Shown: positions 47,286 to 55,908 of the stretch, piece by piece
Position numbering within the stretch: position 1 is the first letter of the stretch
How the letters are laid out: each line of letters begins with the position of its first letter
Origin: Pseudoxanthomonas broegbernensis
Lineage (GTDB): Bacteria > Pseudomonadota > Gammaproteobacteria > Xanthomonadales > Xanthomonadaceae
Assembly (NCBI RefSeq): GCF_014202435.1
Contig: NZ_JACHGU010000004.1
Location: 124,001 to 188,000, forward strand
Length of the DNA stretch: 64,000 nucleotides
Direction: 5' to 3'
Translations under genes and position numbers: made by a program
The notes under the pieces: generated by a model
Told to the model about the DNA's origin: nothing
Database searches by the model: none
Seen by the model: only the letters and a program-made list of their open reading frames with translations

Positions 47286-48071
47286 GTGCCCGAACTCGCC
47301 CTGCAGGTCCTGCTGCTGCTGTTCCTCGCCGGCCTTCTGGCCGGCTTCATCGATGCCATCGCCGGCGGCGGCGGCATGGTCACCATCCCGGCCATGCTGC
47401 TGGCCGGGATCCCGCCGCTGCAGGCACTGGGCACCAACAAGCTGCAATCGCTGTTCGGCGCCGGCTCGGCCAGTTGGGCCTACGCCCGCCACGGCCACGT
47501 GGACCTGTCCGCGCAATGGCCGATGGTGCTCGCCGCCGCGGCCGGCGCGGTGCTCGGCGCGCTGCTGGCCACGGCGATGCCGGTGGGCTGGCTGCGCGCG
47601 GTGCTGCCGCTGCTGCTGCTGGGCATCGCCGTGTACTTCGCGTTCAAGCCGGACATCGGTGCGGTGGAGCGCCATCGCCGCATCGGCCCGCGCCTGTTCG
47701 GGCTGACCTTCGTGCCGGCGATCGGCTTCTACGACGGCGTGTTCGGTCCGGGGACCGGTTCGTTCCTGATGCTGGGCTTCGTCGGCCTGGCCGGCTTCGG
47801 CATCCTCAAGGCCACCGCCCACACCAAGTTCCTCAACTTCGGCTCCAACGTCGGCGCGTTCGCGGTGTTCCTGGCCGCCGGCGCGGTGCTGTGGAAGGTC
47901 GGGCTGGCGATGGGCGCCGGCCAGTTCCTCGGCGCGCAACTGGGCTCGCGCCTGGCCATGAAGCAGGGCGCGCGGATCATCAAGCCGCTGCTGGTGAGCG
48001 TGTCGGTCCTGCTGGCGCTGCGCCTGCTGGCCGACCCGGCGCACCCGCTGCGGACTTGGCTGGGGTTCTGA
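47286..48071 (+). CDS. TauE/SafE family (TSUP) membrane transporter
   Basis: A 261-residue inner-membrane protein with about eight helices. Family motifs are FIDAIAGGGGMVTIPAMLLAG in the first half and the internal repeat GFYDGVFGPGTGSFLMLGFV in the second. TSUP proteins export sulfite, sulfoacetate or related anions, and some members transport other substrates; no specificity can be read. The GTG at 47286 gives a standard N-terminus. It follows the nuclease gene by 83 bp on the same strand. Confidence 0.9.
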   Translation: MPELALQVLLLLFLAGLLAGFIDAIAGGGGMVTIPAMLLAGIPPLQALGTNKLQSLFGAGSASWAYARHGHVDLSAQWPMVLAAAAGAVLGALLATAMPVGWLRAVLPLLLLGIAVYFAFKPDIGAVERHRRIGPRLFGLTFVPAIGFYDGVFGPGTGSFLMLGFVGLAGFGILKATAHTKFLNFGSNVGAFAVFLAAGAVLWKVGLAMGAGQFLGAQLGSRLAMKQGARIIKPLLVSVSVLLALRLLADPAHPLRTWLGF

Positions 48072-48182
48072 ATCGATCCGGCTCGCAGGCCTTCCAGCCT
48101 CCCTCCGGCTGGACACGCGACGACTGCGCGAGGCAGTCCGGCGGCGCCCCCGCACCGCGCCGCTGCATCGGCGCCCGCTCCC

Positions 48183-49082
48183 TCAATCCTGGCTGTCGGC
48201 GGCGTAGGCGTCTTCCATGCGCGCGGCGTATTCGTCCAGGGTCTCCATGCCCAGTGCGGCGCGGCGCGCATCGACGGTGTCCGCATCCTCGATTGGTCGT
48301 GGCCGCAGCGTGCCGTCGACCCGTTCGAACTGGGTGCCGTAGCGTTGCGGCCGGCCCTGCGCCAGTCGCACCCGGTCGCTGAGGTAGGCCAGATGCACGC
48401 CTGAGGCTTCGCCGCGTGCGACCGCGTCGCCCAGCATTTCAAGCACCTGCTCCTGGAAGCGCGGGTCGGCATCGGCATGCTGGGCCAGCAACCAGAAGCC
48501 TTGACTGCCCTTGCGGCCAACCTTGGCATGGGGCGGCCAGCCGTGCTCTTCCAGGTAGCGCTTCAGCCAGGCGGTGTTGTCGCGGTCCACGGCCATCGCT
48601 TCCTGGATGGCGAGTTCACCTTGCGGACCCTGGAAAGAGCGGTTGCGCACCTCCTGGTCGCGGTCCACGCGCCGCGTCAGCTCCTCGAGCAGCGCGGTGT
48701 CGAGGTTCGTGGCCGACGCCTCGTTGTCGGCACGGTAGCGAACGAGCAGGGCCTGCCAGCGCGGATCGCCATGCAACGCGGCCAGGTCGGGATCATCGGC
48801 AAGAGCCTCGGGCAGTTGCTCCGAAGGCGTCCGCTGCAGGCGGGCGAAGGCGCCTTCGACGTCGCCGGCCAGGGCCAGGCAGCAGGCCGCGTCGTAGGCG
48901 GCGCCACGCACCGGCGGCGTGCGCTCGGCCTGCTCGCCGTAGAGGCGTGCGCAGGTCTTCCAGTCCTTGGCGTCATAGGCACCCGACGCGCTGCGCGGTG
49001 ATGTCTGCGCGGCGGCCAGTGCCGGCCAGGCCATGGGAACGGTTGCGAGCAGGAGCGCTGCCAGCCTGTGCGGTTCGATCAT
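48183..49082 (-). CDS. DUF6624-containing exported protein
   Basis: A 299-residue exported protein. A signal peptide (LAALLLATVPMAWPALAAAQ) is followed by a TPR-like stretch (WKTCARLYGEQAERTPPVRGAAYDAACCLALAGD), and a DUF6624-like C-terminal domain with AYLSDRVRLAQGRPQRYGTQFE and DARRAALGMETLDEYAARM. The central motif NTAWLKRYLEEHGWP resembles the helical start of that domain. Function unknown. GGAAGGAA precedes ATG 49082. Codon use is a little less GC-biased than in neighbours. Confidence 0.82.
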   Translation of the reverse strand: MIEPHRLAALLLATVPMAWPALAAAQTSPRSASGAYDAKDWKTCARLYGEQAERTPPVRGAAYDAACCLALAGDVEGAFARLQRTPSEQLPEALADDPDLAALHGDPRWQALLVRYRADNEASATNLDTALLEELTRRVDRDQEVRNRSFQGPQGELAIQEAMAVDRDNTAWLKRYLEEHGWPPHAKVGRKGSQGFWLLAQHADADPRFQEQVLEMLGDAVARGEASGVHLAYLSDRVRLAQGRPQRYGTQFERVDGTLRPRPIEDADTVDARRAALGMETLDEYAARMEDAYAADSQD

Positions 49083-49182
49083 TGTCCGGTTCCTTCCGGG
49101 CGCCACGCCCGATCCCTGCTATCCGGAGCATGCTACGCCCCCGCCGTCGACAGACGCGCAGCGGCCCCGGCCGGCCGCCGCC

Positions 49183-50034
49183 TCAGCGGAACACCACCGT
49201 CTTGTGCCCGTTGAGCAGGATCCGGTGCTCGACGTGGCGGCGCACCGCGCGCGCCAGCACCTGCGACTCGATGTCGCTGCCCACCCGCACCAGGTCGCGC
49301 GGGGTCATCGCATGGTCCACCCGGGCCACGTCCTGCTCGATGATCGGGCCTTCGTCCAGGTCCGCGGTCACGTAGTGCGCGGTGGCGCCGATGATCTTGA
49401 CCCCGCGCGCGTACGCCTGGTGGTAGGGCTGGGCGCCCTTGAAGCTCGGCAGGAAGCTGTGGTGGATGTTGATCGCGCGCCCGGCCAGCGCCTGGCACAG
49501 GCGCGGGGAGAGGATCTGCATGTAGCGCGCCAGCACCACCAGGTCCACCTGCCCGCGCTCGACCAGGTCGACGATCGCCTGTTCCTGCCGCGGGCGGTTG
49601 GACGCGTCCACCGGCAGGTGGTGGAACGGCACGCCGTAGGAGGCCGACAGCGCGGAGAAATCCTCGTGGTTGGACGCCACCGCGGCGATGTCCACGTTCA
49701 ACTGGCCGCTGTGGGCGCGGAACAGCAGGTCGTTGAGGCAATGGCCCTGCTTGCTCACCAGCACCAGCAGGCGCGCGCGCCGGCGCGCATCGTGCACCTG
49801 CCAGTCCATCTCGAACTCGCCGGCCAGGTGGGCGAAGCGCTCGTGCAGCGCCGGCAGCGCCTCGGCGTCGGGCAACTGGAAGTGCACGCGCAGGAAGAAG
49901 CGGCCGCTCTCCTCGTCGCCGTACTGCTGGGCATCGAGGATGTTGCAGCCCTGGCCGAACAGCAGGCCGCTGACGCGGTAGACGATGCCCGTGCGGTCCG
50001 GGCAGGAGAGCGAAAGGATGTGGTCGTGGCGCAT
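49183..50034 (-). CDS. purU: Formyltetrahydrofolate deformylase
   Basis: A 283-residue enzyme that hydrolyses 10-formyltetrahydrofolate to formate and tetrahydrofolate, balancing one-carbon pools. An N-terminal ACT domain (ILSLSCPDRTGIVYRVSGLL, residues about 5-80) is followed by the formyltransferase-like catalytic domain with the HHS motif in INIHHSFLPSFKGAQPYHQAY and the aspartate in LDEGPIIEQDV. Length and order are standard. ATG 50034 has no clear Shine-Dalgarno. Confidence 0.95.
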   Translation of the reverse strand: MRHDHILSLSCPDRTGIVYRVSGLLFGQGCNILDAQQYGDEESGRFFLRVHFQLPDAEALPALHERFAHLAGEFEMDWQVHDARRRARLLVLVSKQGHCLNDLLFRAHSGQLNVDIAAVASNHEDFSALSASYGVPFHHLPVDASNRPRQEQAIVDLVERGQVDLVVLARYMQILSPRLCQALAGRAINIHHSFLPSFKGAQPYHQAYARGVKIIGATAHYVTADLDEGPIIEQDVARVDHAMTPRDLVRVGSDIESQVLARAVRRHVEHRILLNGHKTVVFR

Positions 50035-50159
50035 AGACGCGCCATGGTATGCGAGCGCGCCGCCGCGTGCGGCGCCGGTTGCACCTGTTACCGACGCTCC
50101 GGCCCGGCGCCGGGCGGGCGCATCGCGGTACGCGGCCGGATGCTGGGCCGGCGCGGCCG

Positions 50160-51260
50160 CTAGTTCCCCGCGAACACCCCGCGCGCTTCGGCCGGCTCGC
50201 AGCGCAGGTATTGCGGCGGCGGCGCCAGCGTGGCGCCCAGCTCGGCCGCCGCATGCCACGGCCAGCGCGGGTCGTAGAGGATGCCGCGGGCCAGCGCCAC
50301 CGCATCGGCACGGCCTTCGGCCAGGATCGCCTCGGCCTGGTGCGGCGCGGTGATCAGGCCGACCGCGATCACCGGCATCGCCACCTGCGCCCGGATCGCC
50401 TCGGCGAACGGCACCTGGTAGCCGGGGGCGGCGGCGATGCGCTGGCGCCGGTCCAGTCCGCCGCTGGATACGTGGATGAACTGGCAGCCACGCGCGTCCA
50501 GCGCGCGCGCCAGCTCGATGCTCTGGGCCAGGTCCCAGCCACCGTCGACCCCGTCGGTGGCCGAGATCCGCACGCCGACCGCGACCCGCTCCGGCACCGC
50601 CGCGCGCACCGCGTCGAACACCCGCAGCGTCAGCCGCATCCGGTTCTCCAGCGCACCGCCGTACGCGTCGTCGCGCACGTTGCTCAGCGGCGAGAGGAAC
50701 TGGTGCAGCAGGTAGCCGTGCGCGACATGGACCTCGACCAGGTCCAGGCCGGCGCGCACCGCGCGACGCGCGGCATGGGCGAAGTCCTCGACCAGCGCAT
50801 CGATGTCCGCCGCCTCCAGCGCCCGCGGCACGCCATGGCCGTCGTCGTAGGCCAGCGCCGAGGCGGACACGGTGGCCCAGCCGTGCGGGTGGTCGGCCGC
50901 GATCGGGCCGCCGCCTTCCCAGGGCCGCGCGGTGGACGCCTTGCGTCCGGCATGCGCCAACTGGATGCCCAGCGGCATGGGCGACCAGCGCCGCAGCGAG
51001 GCGACCAGCGCCTTCAGCGCCGCTTCCTGGTCCTCGTTCCACAAGCCCAGGTCGGCGTGGCTGATACGCCCGCGCGCCGCGACCGCGGTCGCCTCCAGGA
51101 CCAGCAGGCCAGCGCCGGACAGGGCCAGTTGGCCCAGGTGGATGGGGTGCCAGTCGCCGGCCACGCCGTCGTGCGCGGAGTACTGGCACATGGGGGCGAC
51201 GACGATCCGGTTGGGCAGCTCGACCGGACCCAGCGCAAGGGGCGAGAACAGCAGGCTCAT
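50160..51260 (-). CDS. NADH:flavin oxidoreductase, YqjM-type old yellow enzyme
   Basis: A 366-residue FMN enzyme of the old yellow enzyme family. The N-terminal APMCQYSAHDGVAGDWH contains the YqjM-type cysteine that tunes the flavin. Other landmarks are LGIQLAHAGRKAS, EVHVAHGYLLHQFLSPLSN and VGLITAPHQAEAIL. These enzymes reduce activated C=C bonds with NAD(P)H and often respond to electrophile stress; the native substrate is unknown. ATG 51260 is the family start; an in-frame ATG at 51291 is less likely. Confidence 0.93.
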   Translation of the reverse strand: MSLLFSPLALGPVELPNRIVVAPMCQYSAHDGVAGDWHPIHLGQLALSGAGLLVLEATAVAARGRISHADLGLWNEDQEAALKALVASLRRWSPMPLGIQLAHAGRKASTARPWEGGGPIAADHPHGWATVSASALAYDDGHGVPRALEAADIDALVEDFAHAARRAVRAGLDLVEVHVAHGYLLHQFLSPLSNVRDDAYGGALENRMRLTLRVFDAVRAAVPERVAVGVRISATDGVDGGWDLAQSIELARALDARGCQFIHVSSGGLDRRQRIAAAPGYQVPFAEAIRAQVAMPVIAVGLITAPHQAEAILAEGRADAVALARGILYDPRWPWHAAAELGATLAPPPQYLRCEPAEARGVFAGN

Positions 51261-51469
51261 GGCGGGCACGACGCGGGAAGGGACGCGCATTGCACCCGCC
51301 GCCGGCGAAGGCGGCAAGCGGGGCGGGCAGAACACGGCGTCGCGGGAGGCCCGCGCCTGCGCGCAAGGGCCGCGGCCGCCCGTGCCGCGAGCCGCATGCG
51401 CACGGACGCCGGTTGACGTCCGCCGGCGTCGAGGCTAACGTGGCGCCGCCGAGGTTACATCTCTTCATC
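51261..51469. other. Intergenic region before the metE riboswitch
   Basis: About 210 bp between the divergent old yellow enzyme gene and the riboswitch. No gene is supported; it should contain the metE promoter, but no clear -10/-35 pair is visible. Confidence 0.4.
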
Positions 51470-51665
51470 CATATGAAGCGATGGATTAAAAGGGAAGTCC
51501 GGTGCGGGCCCGTGCAAGCGGGCCCCATTCCGGCGCTGCCCCGCAGCGGTAATTGGAAACGACCTCCGCCATCGCACTGGCCCAACCGGCCGGGAAGCGG
51601 CGGACAGTAGGCCCCGGCGCGTCCGCGCGCCGTGCGTCCATGAGCCCGAAGACCTGCCCCGGCCG
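51470..51665 (+). ncRNA. Cobalamin riboswitch upstream of metE
   Basis: An adenosylcobalamin riboswitch. The conserved core blocks appear in order: AAAAGGGAAGTCCGGTG (from about 51490), GCTGCCCCGCAGCGGTAA (the B12 box and neighbour, about 51535), AGCGGCGGACAGTAGG, and AGCCCGAAGACCTGCC (about 51643-51658). Binding of B12 should shut off metE, the B12-independent methionine synthase, 184 bp downstream. Edges are approximate. A hairpin at 51666-51685 could be part of the expression platform. Confidence 0.94.
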
Positions 51666-51780
51666 GAAGGCATGCCCGCCTTCCGTACGACCTGGAGCCT
51701 CCGCGGGGAGGTGGCCGGAGCATCCGCATGGCGCCGCGCGCCGTGCGCCTGTCCCCGTGCCCCACCCGCGACGGTCCCGG

Positions 51781-51798
51781 TTCGCCCGCAAGGGCGAA
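51781..51798 (+). repeat. Hairpin in the metE leader
   Basis: TTCGCCC and GGGCGAA form a 7-bp stem with a GCAA loop about 50 bases before metE. The sequence just after it (GGCCGCTCCTGC) read in reverse resembles the GTAG repeat family, so this may be a degenerate repeat rather than a regulatory hairpin. Confidence 0.35.
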
Positions 51799-51848
51799 GG
51801 CCGCTCCTGCGGCGTCGCCCATCCGTCCCTGCATGAGGAAACGCCACC

Positions 51849-54140
51849 ATGACGCTCACCACCTCCCTCGGTTTCCCCCGCATCGGGGCGCGCCGCGAAC
51901 TCAAGCACGCCCTGGAGGCGCACTGGCGCGGCGAACTGTCCGCCGACCAGCTCCAGGAGGCCGGCCGCGAACTGCGCGCCCGCCATTGGACGCTGCAGGT
52001 CGACGCCGGCATCGACCTGCCGCCGTCCAACGACTTCTCGCTGTACGACCAGGTGCTGGACACCGCCTTCCTGTTCGACGCCATCCCGCCGCGCTACCGC
52101 GCCCTGGCCGATGCCGACCCGCTGGCCGGCTACTTCGCCCTGGCCCGCGGCCACCAGCGCGACGGGATCGACCTGCACGCACTGGAAATGACCAAGTGGT
52201 TCGACACCAACTACCACTACCTGGTGCCCGAGCTGGAGGCCGGCCAGGCCTTCGCCCTGCGCGGCGACAAGCCGGTGGCGCAGTACCTGGAGGCCAAGGC
52301 GCTGGGCATCGAGACGCGGCCGGTGCTGATCGGCCCGGTGACCTTCCTGTGGCTGTCCAAGACCGTGGACGGCAGCGACCGCTTCGCCCTGCTCGAACGC
52401 CTGCTGCCGGTGTACGCGCAGTTGCTGGCGCGGTTGCAGGAGGCCGGCGCGCAGTGGGTGCAGATCGACGAGCCGGCGCTGGTGCTGGACCTGGCGCCCG
52501 AGGCACGCGAGGCCTACCGCCGCGCCTACGCCGCACTGACGCAAGGCCCTCGCCCGAAGCTGCTGCTGACCCCGTACTTCGGCGCCCTGGGCGACAACCT
52601 GGAGCTGGCCGCCTCGCTGCCGGTCGACGGCCTGCACCTGGACCTGGTGCGCGCGCCCGAAGAGCTGGAGGCGGTGCTGGACCGCCTGCCGGAGGGCCGC
52701 GTGCTTTCCGCCGGCCTGGTCGACGGCCGCAACATCTGGCGCACCCGCCTGGACAACGCCCTGCTGCTGGCCCGCTACGCACGCACCCGCGTCGGCGCGG
52801 ACAAGCTGTGGCTGGCGCCGTCGTGCTCGCTGCTGCACGTGCCGGTGGACCTGGACGGCGAGAAGGCGCTCGAACCCGACCTGAAGTCGTGGCTCTCGTT
52901 CGCCCGGCAGAAGCTGGGCGAGATCCGGGTGCTGGCCGACGCGCTGGACGGCCGCGATACCGCGCACGCCGCCCTGGACGACGCGCGCGCGCGAATCGAA
53001 TCGCGCAAGGCCTCCCCGCGCGTGCACCGCCCGGAAGTGGCCGCGCGCCTGGCCGCGGTCACCCCGGCGCAGGCGCAGCGCGCCTCGCCCTATCCGGCGC
53101 GCCGGCAGGCGCAGGAAGCCGCGCTCGGCCTGCCGCCGTACCCGACCACCACCATCGGCTCCTTCCCGCAGACCCTCCAGGTGCGCGAGGCGCGGGCAAA
53201 GTTCAAGTCGCGCAAGCTCGACGAGGCCGGCTACGACGCCTTCCTGGAGGCGCAGACCGAGAAGTGCGTGCGCTTCCAGGAGCAGATCGGCATCGACGTG
53301 CTGGTCCACGGCGAGTTCGAGCGCAACGACATGGTCGAGTACTTCGGCGAGCAACTGGACGGCTTCGCCTTCACCAAGCTGGGCTGGGTGCAGAGCTACG
53401 GCAGCCGCTGCGTCAAGCCGCCGATCATCTTCGGCGACGTGGTGCGCCCGGCGCCGATGACGGTGCGCTGGTCCAGGTACGCCCAGTCGCTCACGCAGCG
53501 GCCGATGAAGGGCATGCTCACCGGCCCGGTGACCGTGCTGCAGTGGTCGTTCGTGCGCGACGACCAGGCCCGCGCCGACACCTGCCGCCAGATCGCCCTG
53601 GCCCTGCGCGACGAGGTGACCGACCTGGAGGCGGCCGGCATCAAGGTCATCCAGATCGACGAGCCGGCGCTGCGCGAGGGCCTGCCGCTGCGCCGCGCGC
53701 AGTGGGCCGCCTACCTGGACTGGGCGGTGGAAAGCTTCCGCCTGTCCGCCAGCGGCGTGCGCGACGAGACCCAGATCCACACCCACATGTGCTACTCCGA
53801 GTTCAACGACATCATCCAGGCGGTGGCGGCGATGGACGCGGACGTGATCTCGATCGAGACCTCGCGCTCGCGCATGGAGCTGCTGGACGCGTTCGTGAAG
53901 TTCCGCTACCCCAACGAGATCGGCCCGGGCGTGTACGACATCCACTCCCCGCGCATCCCCACCACCTCGGAGATGGTGGAACTGCTGGAGAAGGCGCGCG
54001 CGGTGCTGGCGCCCGAGCAGATATGGGTCAACCCTGACTGCGGCCTGAAGACCCGCGGCTGGCCGGAAACGCGCACCGCGCTGGAGCGCATGGTCGAGGC
54101 CGCGCGCATCCTGCGCGGCGAGCGCGCCGCGGCGGCCTGA
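51849..54140 (+). CDS. metE: Cobalamin-independent methionine synthase
   Basis: A 763-residue cytosolic enzyme that transfers a methyl group from 5-methyltetrahydrofolate polyglutamate to homocysteine without B12. The N-terminus [18 protein letters not shown] is diagnostic. The zinc site is in [10 protein letters not shown] and [13 protein letters not shown], and the substrate loop is [12 protein letters not shown] at the start of the C-terminal barrel. GAGG precedes ATG 51849. The upstream cobalamin riboswitch implies it is used when B12 is scarce, with a MetH probably encoded elsewhere. Confidence 0.98.
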   Translation: MTLTTSLGFPRIGARRELKHALEAHWRGELSADQLQEAGRELRARHWTLQVDAGIDLPPSNDFSLYDQVLDTAFLFDAIPPRYRALADADPLAGYFALARGHQRDGIDLHALEMTKWFDTNYHYLVPELEAGQAFALRGDKPVAQYLEAKALGIETRPVLIGPVTFLWLSKTVDGSDRFALLERLLPVYAQLLARLQEAGAQWVQIDEPALVLDLAPEAREAYRRAYAALTQGPRPKLLLTPYFGALGDNLELAASLPVDGLHLDLVRAPEELEAVLDRLPEGRVLSAGLVDGRNIWRTRLDNALLLARYARTRVGADKLWLAPSCSLLHVPVDLDGEKALEPDLKSWLSFARQKLGEIRVLADALDGRDTAHAALDDARARIESRKASPRVHRPEVAARLAAVTPAQAQRASPYPARRQAQEAALGLPPYPTTTIGSFPQTLQVREARAKFKSRKLDEAGYDAFLEAQTEKCVRFQEQIGIDVLVHGEFERNDMVEYFGEQLDGFAFTKLGWVQSYGSRCVKPPIIFGDVVRPAPMTVRWSRYAQSLTQRPMKGMLTGPVTVLQWSFVRDDQARADTCRQIALALRDEVTDLEAAGIKVIQIDEPALREGLPLRRAQWAAYLDWAVESFRLSASGVRDETQIHTHMCYSEFNDIIQAVAAMDADVISIETSRSRMELLDAFVKFRYPNEIGPGVYDIHSPRIPTTSEMVELLEKARAVLAPEQIWVNPDCGLKTRGWPETRTALERMVEAARILRGERAAAA

Positions 54141-54164
54141 GCCATCGTCGGCAGGCGCCGGCAA

Positions 54165-54203
54165 CGAGCACCGGACACCGGCCAGGCCGGTGCCCGGTGC
54201 TCG
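54165..54203 (+). terminator. Long hairpin after metE
   Basis: A 19-position stem with one mismatch and a single-base apex starts 25 bases past the metE stop (CGAGCACCGG against CCGGTGCTCG at the base). There is no T run after it, so it may be a rho-type or RNA-stabilising 3' end rather than a true intrinsic terminator. Confidence 0.55.
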
Positions 54204-54327
54204 ACGTCCGGCGTGGCCGGGAAGGAGGTGCGCGGCATCGCCGTCGTCCCTCGCCCGGCGCGAGGATCGTGGCGCCGGCGGCACCGCGGCATTCGGTGCC
54301 CCCCGGCGCACTGCTACGCTGGCGGCG

Positions 54328-54540
54328 ATGACCGACGAACACGCGCCACCGCCTCCTGCTTCCGGACTCGTCCCGGCGGACGATCCGCCACCGGTGCCGC
54401 CCGAGAAGCCGCTGCCGGGCGAATGCTGCGAAAGCGGCTGCCCGATCTGCGTGTACGACCTCTATGCCGAGGCGCTGGACGAATACCGCCGGGCGCTGGA
54501 CGCCTGGAAGCGGCGCCACCCCGGCGCCCCGCCCCCGTAG
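54328..54540 (+). CDS. Small oxidoreductase-like (PF09791-type) protein
   Basis: A 70-residue protein with a proline-rich start and the cysteine motif GECCESGCPICVYDLYAEALDE followed by a basic helix (YRRALDAWKRRH). This is the whole oxidoreductase-like N-terminal family domain; four closely spaced cysteines suggest metal binding. Function unknown. TACGCT about eight bases before ATG 54328 may be a -10 element, implying a nearly leaderless message. Confidence 0.8.
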   Translation: MTDEHAPPPPASGLVPADDPPPVPPEKPLPGECCESGCPICVYDLYAEALDEYRRALDAWKRRHPGAPPP

Positions 54541-54587
54541 GCGCCGCCCGGGGAAACCGCCCGCCAGCGCTGCGCCAGGCATGACGC

Positions 54588-54609
54588 TCGCCGGCAAGCC
54601 CGCACCTAC
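54588..54609 (-). repeat. GTAG-type palindromic repeat
   Basis: On the minus strand GTAGGTGCGGGCTTGCCGGC then GA, in the convergent gap between the small oxidoreductase-like gene and the thioesterase. Same family as 60737-60759. Confidence 0.62.
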
Positions 54610-54616
54610 AGGGACG

Positions 54617-55051
54617 TCATGGCGAACGTGCCGGTTCCCGGGCAGACGCGGGCGCCGGCAGCGGCGGCACCGGCGTCGGCTGGCCCAGCGGGTCGAGCGC
54701 GATCATCACGAAGTGGCCGCGGGTGCACAGCTTGCGCTCGCCGCTCAGCAGGTCCTCGGTGATGACCTCCACGTCCACGTTCATCGAGCTGCGCCCGACC
54801 TTGACCAGCCGCGCGATCACCTCGACCAGGTCGCCCTTGTGGATCGGCTGGTTGAAGTCGACCTGCTCGGAACGGGCGGTGACCACGGTGCTGCGCGCGT
54901 AGCGCGAGGCGGCGATGAAGGAGGCCATGTCCATCCATGCCAGGGCCTGGCCGCCGAACAGCGTGCCCAAATGGTTGGTGTGGTCGGGGAAGACCATGTG
55001 CAGCAGGCGCGCCTCGGTGGCGCGGGCTTCGTTCTGCGGGGCTTCGGACAT
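54617..55051 (-). CDS. YciA-type acyl-CoA thioesterase
   Basis: A 144-residue hotdog acyl-CoA thioesterase. MVFPDHTNHLGTLFGGQALAWMD carries the active-site aspartate and the GG helix of the YciA/BACH group, and SEQVDFNQPIHKGDLVEVIARL is the second signature. It hydrolyses a range of acyl-CoAs. ATG 55051 has GGAG eight bases upstream; an earlier in-frame ATG at 55096 would add an atypical segment. Confidence 0.9.
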   Translation of the reverse strand: MSEAPQNEARATEARLLHMVFPDHTNHLGTLFGGQALAWMDMASFIAASRYARSTVVTARSEQVDFNQPIHKGDLVEVIARLVKVGRSSMNVDVEVITEDLLSGERKLCTRGHFVMIALDPLGQPTPVPPLPAPASAREPARSP

Positions 55052-55125
55052 CGCGGTGTTCTCCAGGTCGTCGCGGCCTCCCGCGGCCATCATCACCGAT
55101 CCGGCGGCGGACGGCGTGCAGGCGC

Positions 55126-55458
55126 CTAGAGGTGCGCGCCCACCGCCTGCGCCACCTGCGCCGGCGACTGGAAGCCGGGCAGCCGCGCCACCTCGGCGCC
55201 GTCGCGGAACACGGCCAGGGTCGGGGTCTGGCGCAGGCCCAGGCCGCGAAAGAATTCCTCGCCCACCTGCTCCAGCTTCACCTTCAGCAGCACCACGCCG
55301 TCGGCGCCGGGCTCGGCGGCGAACTTTTTCAGCGACATGTCCAGCATGGTGCAGCCCGGGCAGTTGTCCTTGTGGTAGTCCACCAGCAGGCGCGGGTGCG
55401 CGGCCACGGCGGCGGCGTAGTCGTCAGGCGACGAAACGTGCAGGGTCTGCATGGGCAT
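55126..55458 (-). CDS. Thioredoxin-like protein of the nrd operon
   Basis: A 110-residue thioredoxin-fold protein. The redox motif is NCPGC in LVDYHKDNCPGCTMLD, with cis-proline in RQTPTLAVFRDG. The motif NCPGC instead of WCGPC marks it as a specialised member. It overlaps the end of the flavodoxin gene by 35 bases and is the last gene of nrdA-nrdB-flavodoxin-thioredoxin. An obvious role is as electron donor to the ribonucleotide reductase large subunit, which must be re-reduced each turnover (inference from context). ATG 55458 and 55452 are both possible. Confidence 0.87.
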   Translation of the reverse strand: MPMQTLHVSSPDDYAAAVAAHPRLLVDYHKDNCPGCTMLDMSLKKFAAEPGADGVVLLKVKLEQVGEEFFRGLGLRQTPTLAVFRDGAEVARLPGFQSPAQVAQAVGAHL

Positions 55459-55897
55459 TTCCGGTACGGGTCAGGATGTGGTCGGTCCAGTGCTGGATCC
55501 GGCTCGCGTCGCGCTCGCCGTGCGGCATCTGCTCGATCTCCAGGCATGGGTAGCGGGTGCCGAAGAAGGCGGCGATCCGGCGCACCGCGCCGCAGTAGTA
55601 TTCCTCGCCCCACTGGGTCTCGCCGGTGCCGAACACGGCCAGCGGCGCCGGCTTGCCGACCGCGGCGACCAGGTCGGCGATCAGCGCCTTCATCTCGCCG
55701 GGCGTGCGCCCGGCGTTGTCGGTCCAGGCGCCGAGCACGTACAGGTCGTGGCGCGGGTCGCCGGCGTCGGCCAGGGTGTCCACCCCGGCCTCGACCCAGC
55801 TCACCCGGTGCCCCAGCGCCTCGCAGCGCGCGCGCACCTGGCGGGCGACGTCGCGGGTGTTGCCGCTAAGCGAGGTGAAGGCGATCAGGATGCGCAT
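55424..55897 (-). CDS. Flavodoxin-like protein of the nrd operon
   Basis: A 157-residue flavodoxin-fold protein. The FMN phosphate loop is FTSLSGNTRDVA at residues 7-18; later flavin contacts are LGAWTDNAGRTP and FGTGETQWGEEYYCG. It begins 11 bp after nrdB and overlaps the thioredoxin-like gene. NrdI, a flavodoxin-like protein, helps assemble the manganese cofactor of class Ib enzymes, but this NrdB looks like class Ia. I infer a role in cofactor reduction or maintenance, without proof. It is longer than typical NrdI. Confidence 0.88.
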   Translation of the reverse strand: MRILIAFTSLSGNTRDVARQVRARCEALGHRVSWVEAGVDTLADAGDPRHDLYVLGAWTDNAGRTPGEMKALIADLVAAVGKPAPLAVFGTGETQWGEEYYCGAVRRIAAFFGTRYPCLEIEQMPHGERDASRIQHWTDHILTRTGNAHADPARFVA

Positions 55898-55908
55898 GGC
55901 GCCCGGCG

